Assembly (NCBI GenBank): GCA_038496445.1
Contig: JALMLS010000466.1
Location: 806,001 to 870,000 of the forward strand
Direction of reading: 5' to 3'
From: Trichosphaerium sp. ATCC 40318
Taxonomy: Eukaryota > Discosea > Flabellinia > Trichosidae
Length of the DNA stretch: 64,000 nt
Under the pieces are notes generated by a model. The model made no database searches. It was not told the origin of the DNA and saw only the letters and a list, made by a program, of their open reading frames with translations. The position numbers and the translations under genes are program-made. Positions 24,690 to 42,048 of this stretch are shown one piece after another (position 1 is the stretch's first letter; every line of letters begins with the position of its first letter).

Positions 24690-27093
24690 ATGAGTTCTCC
24701 TGTAGGAAAGGTACGCTTGAAACTCGATAATTTTACTTTGATCTTCCGAACCCGCCAAAAACGCGCTGTATATGCCTGGCGATCCGCCATGCGCCGCGTA
24801 CCACGTCATGACTTATTTTGGCGGCCTTTTTATGCTGTTACTTCTGCAAAGTGAAATTCACGGCACGGCTTCCGCCTTGCCCAAAACACGCATAAACGCA
24901 CGTAGACGGTATTGGTGACCACGTTTAGCGTGCGCAAAGTGCAACCTTTGTTCCCCAAACTGTTCCCATTCTCATTGCAGCCTTTTTTTATCTCATCAGC
25001 GTATACGTGCGACTCAATTAACATGTTACCTAGATACAAGTTCAAGTAACGACCGCTGAACTCGCACTTGAAGAAGGCAATTTTCTCGATGCAAAGAAAC
25101 ACTACGAAATTGCGTGCAAGTTATGTGATCACGCACAAAAATACTCACGTGATGCTCTGGTATGTCAAAGCATAAAACAGATTGTGAACCCAAAAAAAAC
25201 TCTTTACAACTTTTTTTTGAATCGGAGTTTTTTTTTTACCCCTCGGTGACGCGTCTACGTGTTTGTACTGATGTTCGTTTACGTAGGCCAAAGAACTCCT
25301 TCAGCTCATGAGAAACACATATGAATCTCGTGTTAAGAGTATAGACGACTATATCTACAATAAAGACATGTCTATAATGGTTGATACAAATGACTTGTAT
25401 GAAGAAGTTATAGAGGTTCGTAGTCCTTTTTATGTCTTTTTAGAATGTTGTCTGCCTTTGTAGTATCGTGCAGTTTTTGGCTTGAAGTTTTTTTGTCTAC
25501 AAAGATCCCCTTTGCTGTCACTCATCATGAGACGTAGGACGAATTGACTGAGGTAGAAGAGAATTACTACTACGAGCCAGAAGAAGAAGATACACCTGAA
25601 ATTGAGGTTAGTCTACAAGTCTTTTTGTTCTTTTTTTGGCCCAAAAGTTGTTAGCTTAAACTGACTTGTTCGTCCAATAGATGATTCAGCAGTCTTCCAG
25701 CCCTCTATCACTGAACAACGTACGCGCCAAATAAAAAAACTAAAACCTCAACGTATACAATATGTTGACGCCCTTTTTAGCTCTACTATGGCGTCAACAA
25801 ACTTGTTAGTTACATCAATTCTACGCCACCAAACTCGCCTCCTCCACCAAAAACAGAAGAAGGTACGACGCCAGTTCTTTACATCTTGTCATCGCTTACT
25901 CATTTACAAGACCTTTGGGGCTCTTTCTGTATTGTAGAGCAAGACTCTGCTTCACCTCATCGTTCAGTGAACTTCAAAGTCCAAAACCAGTACGTAGTAC
26001 AAAACTGTACACAAAGACTTTGTTTTTTGATCAAAAAAAAAACAGGAGTTGGAGTTCAACAAACTAACTGTTTATTAAAGGGATAAAAGGAGGTTAGAGC
26101 AAGTCATTACGCATAGCAAAAAGCAACAGAGGCTCATTGAAGCTTTGAGAAAGCAAAACCAGCTTTTATTGAAGGTACACGTTAGTGCCTAGTCACAAAG
26201 GAAACAAAATTTAATTAGTAAACTAAATTCTGTTTTCAGAACTTTTCATCGAATGGTATGCGTTCTATTCTACAAGAAAATACAAAACTAAGACGAAGTT
26301 TATTAAAGACTAAACAACCTGATAACTTCGTACGTCGACTAAGTTTGCTGTTGCCAAGTCCTAATCTTTTTTGTAGAGCGGGCGAAGCATGTCTACTATA
26401 CGTTCTGGTACATCGCCTTTTAGGCGAACTGTTAGTAGAGGAACTTCTGCTATTTCGGATGTTAATATGCTCAATACTCACAAGAATCGATTTTCTATTG
26501 CTGATAATGATACCAATATGATTACTCTACAAAAAGACTCTGGTACGTCAAACCGAACTTTTGGGCAATTCCGAAAAAACTCCTCAAATGATTTTGCTTA
26601 CAGATGCCTTAGATGATAAGATTGAGCGCCTTGAGCAAGCTCTTAATGAGAAAGACAACAACATAGAGGAACTCAACGCTAAGATTGAACAGTTGGTACA
26701 CTAGGACCTTATAACGTCTTTTGTAACTAACAACTTTGTTTAGAAGAACCTTTTGGATGTTCGTAAAATGTCAGAGTCTCCTACTGAGATTTATGAACCT
26801 GTTCCTTCAGGAAACACTAGTTATCAAGTCCAAAGCTTACAAGATGAAAAATCTGTTCTTGAACATCAACTCTCGGACTTACAAGCGTATGTGAAGGACA
26901 GGGAACTACAGATAAATCACTATGTATGTAACAAGTTAGAGTACTTCTTTTTCATTTCGAAACATTTTAGTAACTTGTAAGACAAGTTTTTTTCTTATTA
27001 TTTTTGTAGCGTCAAGAATTAGTTGAGAAGAATAAAAGGCTAAGTCAATGGACAAAGAGATTTAACGAACTTGCTGAAGGGATCAGCAAGTAA
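24690..27093 (+). CDS. Coiled-coil protein with an N-terminal MIT/TPR-like helical hairpin
   Basis: Exon 1 (MSSPVGK) joins in phase 0, after a roughly 320-bp intron, to VTTAELALEEGNFLDAKKHY, EIACKLCDHAQKYSRDAL and AKELLQLMRNTYESRVKSID. This looks like a helical hairpin of the MIT or TPR kind (ALEEGNFLDAKKHYEIAC). Next comes an acidic linker (ELTEVEENYYYEPEEED). The second half is coiled coil with low-complexity Ser/Thr linkers: RLEQVITHSKKQQRLIEALR, DDKIERLEQALNEKDNN, LQDEKSVLEHQLSDLQAYVK and NKRLSQWTKRFNELAEGISK. This suggests a cytoskeletal, centrosomal or vesicle-tethering scaffold. I do not recognise a specific orthologue. Several internal exon edges are approximate, and the frame could continue by an intron at the terminal CAAGTAAG. 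Confidence 0.6.
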
Positions 27094-27325
27094 GGGCGAT
27101 TATTATATGGAGATGGCGGGGTGTAGAGCAAAAGGGAAATGTATAGGGAAGTATTGTAGAGAGGAAGTTCCCCATCGAAGGGTTTTTTAAACTATTGTAA
27201 ATTTGTACAAAGCATAAAACATGTTGTATTTTAAGTAAAAATAAGTTGTTACAAGAATATTAAGGGGTGTCCTTGTTTGTTCGGTTTGGTCTGTCTTTGT
27301 AGTTTTTGGATGGTAGTGGTGTTGT

Positions 27326-29046
<1,721 letters not shown>

Positions 29047-29132
29047 CACGGGAGTCTTTTGACAATTGTTTTGAAAAAGTCAACAAATGTCATTCCAATT
29101 CTGCAGTCTCTTTAAAACACGGACGATTTACT
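29047..29132. promoter_or_regulatory. 86-bp gap shared by the CPOX and FECH genes
   Basis: The start codons of two heme-pathway genes (29046 minus, 29133 plus) point away from each other. Such a short gap implies co-regulation from one promoter. No TATA box was identified. Confidence 0.55.
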
Positions 29133-31199
<2,067 letters not shown>

Positions 31200-31388
31200 T
31201 AAAATCATCAATTTTTTCAAGAACACGTGTTATCTTTAAAAATGCTCTTTATTTTTCTAAACTAAGCAACAAAATGGACGTGGCCTGTTGTTAGTAGTGC
31301 TTTTCTAGGGTTCTTTGCTGGTTCATTACTGTACAGCCTTGTTCTTACGACACCTTTTATTTTTACTAGATGATACAAGGTACACAAA

Positions 31389-32693
31389 TTACAACCAATC
31401 ATAACTTGAGTTTGTTTCATTACAATCAAAATGAACCAACCACTTAGACAAAGCGAAAGGAAAACACCCAACAACCTTATCAAGTCTTGTATCAATGTGA
31501 GAGCACCATCGTAAAGGACCCCTTCCACCAGAAAGCTGAACACTCCAGGTATATTGCTCATTCCACGGATCTGATAATCCAACAACGCTCATAACTTTGA
31601 AACTACCACTGCTGAAAACAAGCTTCATGGCATCAATTTGAAGTGTTCCAGGTTTACACTTTTTACTAAAAAAAGGCTCTTCAGGCATTCTAATGTCTAC
31701 TATTTTCACGTGATCAACAGATGCTCCTCCAATAATGTTATCTATCAATGTGGTCACTTTTGATAGATCTGGAACTGTGATTACTTCTTTAGGCCCTGAT
31801 CTTGCATCCCATATTTTTGTTATACTTCGGTCTGAAGATAGTACAAGATTTCCACATACTGACGTACGTACTTGACATACAGCAGAGTTATGGCCCGAGA
31901 ATTGAGTTGTTATTTTTGATGTTGGTATATCGTATATCTTTACATTGTTGAGATTGGAGTATGATGTAGCACCATGCACAATTCCAAAGTGAAGAGATTT
32001 GCCTCCAATGCCAAAGGCAAGAGATTTATCAGTAACAAAACACATTCCTATTAAATCACACTTTGTATCCAACTCTGTAAAACATGATACTTTACCATCG
32101 CCATTCCATGTAATGATACCCTCTCCAGTACCTCCAACTATGACATCTTTTTGAATAGCACAAGTACTTACCTTTCCTGAACTAACTTTTTGATGTTCAA
32201 AATGAGTTGTAGAACCTTTTTCTTGAAACATCAAAAAACCACTGTTCTGATGTACACCGCAAATGAAGATCCTGTCTTTGTTGTTTGGATCCATCTTCAA
32301 CTCAGAGATTAAACCTCTACCCTCCCTGAAGCGTATAATCTCTTGGTGTTGTTTAGGATTGTTAACAAAAAAGCTGTTTTTTGCTGAAACTGTTGTTTTC
32401 ATGGCTTCTTTCCATGATTCTGGATCTGACGCTCTTCTATTACCATTTTTATACACCCAGTATGGCATTGGGAATGTTTTGGCGTAAATCTTAGTCCAAA
32501 TAAAGTTTGAGCTACAAATAATGTTCATACGCTCACAAGTAGTTGATAACGCCAAAATATCTTTGTATGAAATGTTAGAGAGTATTCCAACACAAATTTC
32601 GTTGGGTAGACTCCAAAAACGACAGGCGTTGTTCTTAGACGTTAATTTTGTACGTTTCATTTGATGATTTATAACTCGGCTGTTAACGTGCAA
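31389..32693 (-). CDS. F-box/WD40 protein, single exon
   Basis: An uninterrupted 434-residue frame. The F-box lies at residues about 26-72 (FWSLPNEICVGILSNISYKD ... ALSTTCERMNIIC ... NFIWTKIYAKTF). WD40-like strands follow: RIFICGVHQNSGFLMF, KDVIVGGTGEGIITWNGDGK, TTQFSGHNSAVCQVRTSVCG, NLVLSSDRSITKIWDARSG, and VDHVKIVDIRMPEEPFF. The repeats are irregular, but the GH...WD pattern is clear in the middle one. It is likely a substrate receptor of an SCF ubiquitin ligase. Translation may start at the second Met (MKRTKLTSK), 11 codons in. It is convergent with FECH, stops 190 bp apart. Confidence 0.8.
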   Translation of the reverse strand: MHVNSRVINHQMKRTKLTSKNNACRFWSLPNEICVGILSNISYKDILALSTTCERMNIICSSNFIWTKIYAKTFPMPYWVYKNGNRRASDPESWKEAMKTTVSAKNSFFVNNPKQHQEIIRFREGRGLISELKMDPNNKDRIFICGVHQNSGFLMFQEKGSTTHFEHQKVSSGKVSTCAIQKDVIVGGTGEGIITWNGDGKVSCFTELDTKCDLIGMCFVTDKSLAFGIGGKSLHFGIVHGATSYSNLNNVKIYDIPTSKITTQFSGHNSAVCQVRTSVCGNLVLSSDRSITKIWDARSGPKEVITVPDLSKVTTLIDNIIGGASVDHVKIVDIRMPEEPFFSKKCKPGTLQIDAMKLVFSSGSFKVMSVVGLSDPWNEQYTWSVQLSGGRGPLRWCSHIDTRLDKVVGCFPFALSKWLVHFDCNETNSSYDWL

Positions 32694-33103
32694 AAGTTGT
32701 TTTACTCACTTAATACAAAGTGATTTAAGTTCTCTTTAAACAATCAACACAGACACTTTTGCAATCATGGTGTGGCATGTTATGGAGATGGTATCCTCTT
32801 CAATGTGCTATAGAGTGATGTTATAGGTACCAAAATGTACTGGTGTCTTGTTGTAATATGAGTTACATATTAATTGAAACTGGCCAAAGAGCTACACTCT
32901 GAGAGGCTAGAATTACTAAGACATGAATACACTTATTAATAAAAAAACAACAAGAGTCAGTTAAATAAATGTGTTGTTTAGGTTTTTTTTTATCTAACAA
33001 TCTTTTACAGCAGATTACTTTTTGTTTTGTTTTACAGTTGCACGTGCATGAGAGTACTCTTTTTTTTTTTTTTTTTCTTGTTTGTTATTTTTCTTTACTT
33101 TGT
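32694..33103. other. Intergenic, T-rich, nothing recognised
   Basis: Contains a run of about 18 T at 33059-33076, near the 3' end of the minus-strand lectin gene. No gene seen. Confidence 0.5.
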
Positions 33104-36100
33104 TTAAAAGTACTTGGATTTAGATGATGATGATCTTGAATTAAAGTACCAAACAAGTACAATCACAAAACATATTTGGAATATAATAAAATATGTCCAG
33201 AAGCTAAAAGATGAAGAAGTAGCAATAACCTCAGCTAATTCCTGCTTATTCCTTCTCATTTCGCCTGCAATATTATTTCCATGTTGCTTAGTATCCTTTG
33301 AAAACAAAATTAGTACGACAAGCAAAAATATCATGGAAAAAAGAAACTGTGGCATTACAACTTTGAAGAAAAAAAACGTTGTTTTTTGTCAACCACCTCA
33401 AAGAGATGACAGAAAGTAAAATTGCAAGTTTGGACTGAGATCAAGTAATTTCATACTCCCTCTACTCTTTCAAAATGAGCCAACAGCGCTAGTAGTTTTT
33501 TCACTATCTGAAAATTTTGCGAAAAAAAAAGCGACTCTTTCTTCGTTTTTTCGGCAATCAAGAAGGATTTATGCTGTCATAAATGTTGTGTATTGTTTCA
33601 CATAGACGTACGGCTACATTTCGTGAAATTTGTGCAACATAGTTGTGCATAGTAGAGACGTCTCCTTTAAGAGTTGCAACAGCACCAGAAAGCTCAGAAA
33701 CTGATTTATGAAGATTTTGTGACTCCATTTGCAAATCAGATCTCTTTAATAGGTCTGCAGGAAGTCTTGGGATATTAGAAATAGCTTGTTGTACTTGTTG
33801 AATAGTCTGACGGAGCTGTGCGAAACCTTGTGTTTGTTCTCTTATTAGTGTATCTATTTTTGTTGTTTGAGAAGTAAGAGCTGATTCTAAGCGTGTAATA
33901 CGTTGCAAAGCATCCTAAAGAAAAAAATTAGGAGACGAAATAATTGAGAAAAAAGAAGGAAAAAGTTCTTCTAGCATCCTTTCTACTACCAAGGGTTTGG
34001 ATCGAAAAGTAGTACTAAGAATGAAATGCGAATATACTTATGTATGTTATATGCAATGAAAATGATAAAAGAAAGTATTACTAAATACTCCAAGAGCGTT
34101 TAAAAACTTGAACAAGTCTTTTTTTTTGAGTTTCACTTACCGCAATATTTCTTGAATCTGTGTTACTGTTACCAGTGTTAACAGCTTGCTGTTGTTGGGT
34201 TTGTATATTTTGTTGGTTGTTATTATTAACAGCATTATTGAGATTATTATTCTGCCCTGGAAGGTTTCCAGCTTGTCCATTTGAGTTGAGTGGATGTGTT
34301 CCAACATTAGCTTGATTATTCGCTTGAAAATTTTGAGCTTGTGTATTTGTTCCAGGCAAGTTTTGTGGTACTTGATTATTCTGTGGTACTTGTCCTACAT
34401 TCGCTTGATTGTTATTGTTGTTGGCGTTTAGGTTTTGTGAATTCTGTGGTATGTTATTCTGTTGTTGGGTGTTGACGTTGTTCTGAAGGTTTTGGATGTT
34501 CCGCTGTTGTTGTGCGTTCAACTGTTGGTTGCTTTGTGGAATATTCTGTGCAGCTGCGTTTGCTTGGTTTAATTGCTGGTTGGTTTGTGGAACTTGTTGT
34601 TGCTGTTGTTGCGTGTTCGATGCAATATTACTGTTTACATTGTTGTTATTAGTTGCACGATAGCCTTGTGTAGCTTGGGCTTGTTGGGGCTTGTTTGGAT
34701 CATATGGCGCTTCATACGAATATGTAACAAATTGATAAACATCATGATTATCAGTAATGGCACCTAAAACATAAGTCAAACCAGAGAGGAAGCCGAAGAA
34801 AAAAAAACAGTTTCTCAGAGTGGCTTGTGCGTTGTTGGTTTTTTTCTTGTTTTGTGGTTTTTTGGTTTTATTTGACGTACCTGTTGCAGCAGAAGTACCA
34901 AGATAGTATCCTTTTGGTAGTTGTACATCACCAACGTCAATACACTTTACCCAATTGCCACGGTTGTTTGCATCAACGAAAACCATCAATCTATTGTTTT
35001 GATAGTATACACGTATCATCGCATGAGTCTGGTGTCCAGTGTATCTAAAAAAAAATAAATGACAACGCTATTACACTTCAAAAAAACAGAAAAAAATGGG
35101 TAAGAATCGCAGTCCTGGAAATAAGTACCTTAGGTTTGGTGCCATACAATATCCTAGAGCTTGAGATTTTCCATCTCTATCATGTTGGTACGCTTTTGTT
35201 CCGTCGTTGAGGACCTATTTAGGACGCATATCAGTCAAGAAACATGCGATACACCAAAAATGTCAAAAAAAACAAGTGATAACGATCATTTTCTTCTTTG
35301 TTGATATCACCATACAGGAGAATATTACTGTATTTATTACCGAAAGTATTAGAGGCTTTGGCTTTATTTGAGGTTCGGAATTTGAAAAGAGAGAAAAAAA
35401 AAAAAGAAAAACGTCATTTGATGAAAACAGGTAAATGTACCGCGACAATACTTGGATTATCTCTTCCGCGATCATTATCAAATGTATCTACAAAGATACC
35501 AAGACCTTTCCATTGATCTCTTGATCCGTACACAGGACCTTGCATTTGTCCTTGTTCTACATACCATATGCCAAGACCATCAGCACCGATTCTATTAGGA
35601 CCACCAATACTAACTTTTACCTCAATAGACCAATGCTCGAAATTTAATGGCTACCGATTAGGGTTAGTTATTGTTTATTGCAATTTTAGCGTGTCTGAAG
35701 ACGTATGGTGGACGCCAACTAAGATATAGGGCGTTTGTTTGAATTAAAAAAAAAAGCGCAACGTGGTTGCTATTTGGTATGTCAGTTTCGCGTGTTCTTA
35801 CCCTAGTGTTCCACATATATCCATTCTTGCTCGTTGCTGCAGGCGTTAACCTGACAAATTCATCGAGTACTACTGTAGCTCCACCATATTCCCAGTTAGG
35901 GATGTTATTACCTCTAACTACTCATTTGTTAGCGTGGATAGACCGCTAGTTTGGGTAGAAAAAATGTTTAGCGTACCAAAGACGAAAGGGCTTCTAAACG
36001 AATTAACAAACCTATATATACCCCTAGAGGAAGGATAAGGCAGTTGAGATGCGATTTGTGACTCTGATATAGCCAGAAAGCATGGAATTAATGCTAGAGC

Positions 36101-36127
36101 AATCAACACGCGTAGGGGCTGAAGCAT
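33104..36127 (-). CDS. ERGIC-53/LMAN1-like L-type lectin with Q/N-rich stalk
   Basis: A signal peptide (MLQPLRVLIALALIPCFLA) precedes an L-type lectin domain: RGNNIPNWEYGGATVVLDEF, RLTPAATSKNGYMWN, NFEHWSIEVKVSI, IGADGLGIWYVEQGQMQGPV, GSRDQWKGLGIFVDTFDNDR, NLRYTGHQTHAMIRVYYQNN, KGYYLGTSAATG and DNHDVYQFVTYS. The ligand and Ca2+ Asp/Asn residues (FVDTFDND, DNHDV) are present. A stalk of about 190 residues made mainly of Gln and Asn follows, then a coiled coil (ALQRITRLESALTSQTTKID...), a transmembrane segment (WTYFIIFQICFVIVLVWYF) and a short cytosolic tail, NSRSSSSKSKYF. The C-terminal Tyr-Phe pair matches the aromatic ER-exit signal of this family. It is probably a cargo receptor cycling between ER and Golgi. 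Retention of the intron after SRNVA would end the protein before the membrane anchor. Confidence 0.87.
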
Positions 36128-36508
36128 GTTAATGCAGACAATCAAGAAAGCTTTTTCCTGACTTAGTTTTGACCTTGAAAGAAAAAACCACTGAATGTCC
36201 TCCAATAAGGCTCAACGTACGGAAACTAGCTACACGAACTACCTTAAGCTTCAAATACAGTTGTAGATCCGAAAAATAAAAAGATATTGTTTTATGACGT
36301 GGCACGTGTGAGAAAAACCGTTACAGTAGTGGTAATATTTAAGAAAAAGATGGTGTTGTTGTTTTCCATTTATTTACAATGTTGATAAAAATTAAATGTG
36401 GCAAGAGGTTATTGGGTAGATTCGATACTAGGTTCTTCAAGAGTAGTCATGTATGTATCGAATGCAGTAATTTGAGTACTTCCTCTTGTTCCTAAAGCCA
36501 GTTATTCT
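36128..36508. other. Intergenic, nothing recognised
   Basis: Between the lectin start and the channel stop. AT-rich; only a GGCACGTG box near 36300 stands out. Confidence 0.5.
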
Positions 36509-38679
36509 TTACTTTTTTGCGGCGGAGATTGCTTTCATTATCTTACCTCCCATGATAGATTGTAGTTCCTTTTTCTTCTCCTCTTCCTTCTCACGAGCAG
36601 ATCTTATACCGCTCTCTTGAATTGTGATAACTAGATACGCCATAATCGTCATACCTACAAAGAAGGTGGTGAATAACAACGAAGCTGCTTTTTTTGCTTT
36701 TATTGGATAAAGGATGTAAACGAAAGGTGTACCTATTGCTGCGTATACGACAACAATAAACCGAGCTCCTCCACTATCGGCAGTTAGATCACCAAAACCG
36801 ATTGTTGTCAAAGTGCCAGCAGTGAAGTACATGGCATCCACGAAATTCCTGATCAGATTGTTAGTTTCTGAATCCACAATCTTTCCCAGGTGTACCATTT
36901 TTCAAGTGCTGAGAAAATACCACTGCCAATTAGGAACAGCACAAGTGCCATTGCAAATGCAATACTCAATTGTATATAAATTGGTAGTGAGGTGTACTTT
37001 TCAAGTACCCAACGGAAGCAACGACGCCTAGATTACATTCAAATATATCAATGTTGAATTTCTCTTTTCATACTTCTCTGGTTGATAATCAAAATTGTGC
37101 TCCTTCTTCTCTCGTTCTCGAGATGATATACGTTGTACAACGTAAAGCATATAAAACTTAAAGGCAAGTATAGAAAGCACAAAAATAACCAAATAAAGTT
37201 TTGCTCCATTTTCTGTTTTAGAATTCATTGTAAGCTTCATTGAATCTTAGTTTACGCACTTGAAGGTACAACGTCGCCATAACCAATTGTTGTTACAGTT
37301 ACACAAACAAAGTAAAGGGCCTAACAAACATATGATTAGTGATCATTAAAGAGAACCAGGAGATGGTGAGCATACCTCGCCGAAACTCCAATCATCCACA
37401 ATTAAGAAAATAATAAGAGAAAAAATACAAAACACCGCTGCTGCACCCATAGATACTAAAAAACCAGCACGATCACCGGATAAAAAACGCTTTGCGCGCT
37501 TATAGAAACCGGACGACAATGGAAGTGCACCTTGCTGAGCCAATACTTTACCTAAAAATCCGAAATAGTAAGCCAACAAAAACTATCAAAAATTCGGTCA
37601 CCTTGTTGAGTTGCGATTTGTGAAATGACACATAACGTCACTACCTTAACACCGAGACACCAAATCACAACGAATATTAATAGAACCTGGCCACCTTTTG
37701 AACCGGGTTCAAAGTCACCATAACCTTTGAAACGTCAGAACATGTCATGTAAAAACATTTGTTTTGAAAGCCATTAGCACCTGTATTTGAAATTACCGCG
37801 GCAGCAAAGTAAATTGAGTTAATGAAATTCCACTTTTCTATTAGCCCAAATGTTAATGCTATGAAGCAAAATGTAATCAAAAATGTCGAAATACACCAAA
37901 ACAACTAAATTAAGAGTCAATATTGTTGAACACAATGGACGTCCTCAAATGACGCCAATGAGCGCACACTATTTCCAATAAAATCAGTCCAATGACCACT
38001 TTGAGGTATCCTATTGTTCATGAGTATTTGTCTCTCTTCTTCAGATTCTTGCATCCTACACAGACACATTTAAAACACTATAGTTTATGGATATAATAAG
38101 AAATAAGCACAAGAACTAACCTTTTTGCCCTTGCAGCGTATGCACGTGCAACAATACTTAGCATATAAGCTAATGCACCTAGTGTGAAGAATGCAAAGAA
38201 AATAAGTAACACTCTACCAGCCACAGTAATAGGAAGACTCGAATTAAGTCGTCCATAACCTAAAACTATACTTCAACAAAAACAACAAAAAAAAAACTTG
38301 AAAGTCTGTTTTTTTTCTGACACGTGAAGTATAAATTCGAGAATTAAACTAAATTGGTTTTGAAACGAACCCACTGTTGTTACAACCATAGTCGAGAAGT
38401 AAAAGCCTAACATGTGCATGTCAATGACATAAAATGCCAATAATTCGTAAAAAGCCGTGTTTCAAGCCTCCTTTACCTTGTAGCGCGGACCAGCGCTCAA
38501 TACCACAAAATATACCGACACCAGCAGCCCATGTTAGTACAATACATCCTATCGCAATTGCCAGACGTAGGGCCTCACTCCTAAGCTTAAACCAATGCAA
38601 GCGCTTAGCGCCCTTTCAAAAATGTGAGTATTTACAACAAGAACGCGCTTACAAAGTCAAGAGGATAACTAGATGACAT
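36509..38679 (-). CDS. Potassium channel with four pore loops in one chain (8TM/4P)
   Basis: Starts at 38679 (MSSSYPLDF) and reads in one frame through about ten exons to KAISAAKK. Four pore loops are visible, each flanked by hydrophobic helices. P1: FSTMVVTTVGYGRL. P2: FAAAVISNTGYGDF. P3: FVCVTVTTIGYGDV. P4: FTAGTLTTIGFGDL. Helices include LRLAIAIGCIVLTWAAGVGI, RVLLIFFAFFTLGALAYML, STFLITFCFIALTFGL, VLLIFVVIWCLGVKVVTL, VSMGAAAVFCIFSLIIFLIV, LYLVIFVLSILAFKFYML, LSIAFAMALVLFLIG and FIVVVYAAIGTPFVYIL. The two halves are joined by the frame VISQIATQQGKVLAQQG with no stop. K2P channels have two pores per chain and form dimers; four pores could form a whole pore from one chain. P2 has a non-standard filter (NTGYG). 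Introns interrupt P1 and P2 at the same base of the filter. Confidence 0.85.
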
Positions 38680-38911
38680 GCTATCACCAAACCATGAGGC
38701 TTAGAAGGCAAAAAAGAGGCAGTCAAGAAAAGTAAGTGTCATTTTCGAAAATTCTTGATTTTTCCAAGGTGGAAGCTTTCTTTTTACTTAATTACTATGA
38801 CAAACGCTCGTTATTACAAGTCTTGTCGCTATAACAGCTTTCTTTTTTTTTTGAGAAATGCGACTTTTTGTTTTGTGTAAGTTGTTTTTAGCGTTAATAC
38901 TACGCCTAAGC

Positions 38912-41522
<2,611 letters not shown>

Positions 41523-42048
41523 TTTAGAGGGAAATTATGACAGTGGTAAGTCGGAGAAAGCGAAAAGGCTTAACATGTCACCTGTTTGCAAAAGGGACTT
41601 ACGTGCTACGATTGATGACAGGGAACGCTTTTCTATTTTCTTTTGTGACATTGCGACAAATGACAGGTTGCGAAAAAGCAACGGAGAATCAAATAAAAAT
41701 GATGTTTTTTAGGTCTGTTGTAAAACAGGCACGTGGCAACTAATTGTGCATTTCTGTATTCTTCAATTGTGATATGTGAAGTGTTCCGGGTAAAACAGTC
41801 CCTCGCTTTTACTATCACAACAAATAGCTACGAGTTACTCAAAGTATGGTCCAGGAGTTTTCAGATCAACGTCTGCAGGTGGGATTCGATTTGTTATTTT
41901 TTCATTCACATGTTACTACAAAAAAAGGGAGCGATAACCTAGGTTAATGCCTGCTCTATAGAGCAACGCAGCCTTGTGTTGTACAAGTAGTACAACCTTG
42001 CGTATTTTGTTGAATGTCAATCTTGCCAATATGCTAAGTTGTTTTAGC
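41523..42048. other. Intergenic, nothing recognised
   Basis: Lies between the kinase start and the 3' end of the chlorophyllase-like gene. Several chance frames on both strands (e.g. 41434-41712, 41733-41942) lack protein-like composition or splice support. Confidence 0.45.

Noticed and set aside
33114-33419. 101-codon plus-strand frame
   Set aside because: It is antisense to the transmembrane and tail exon of the lectin, which is supported by topology and by phase-matched splicing.
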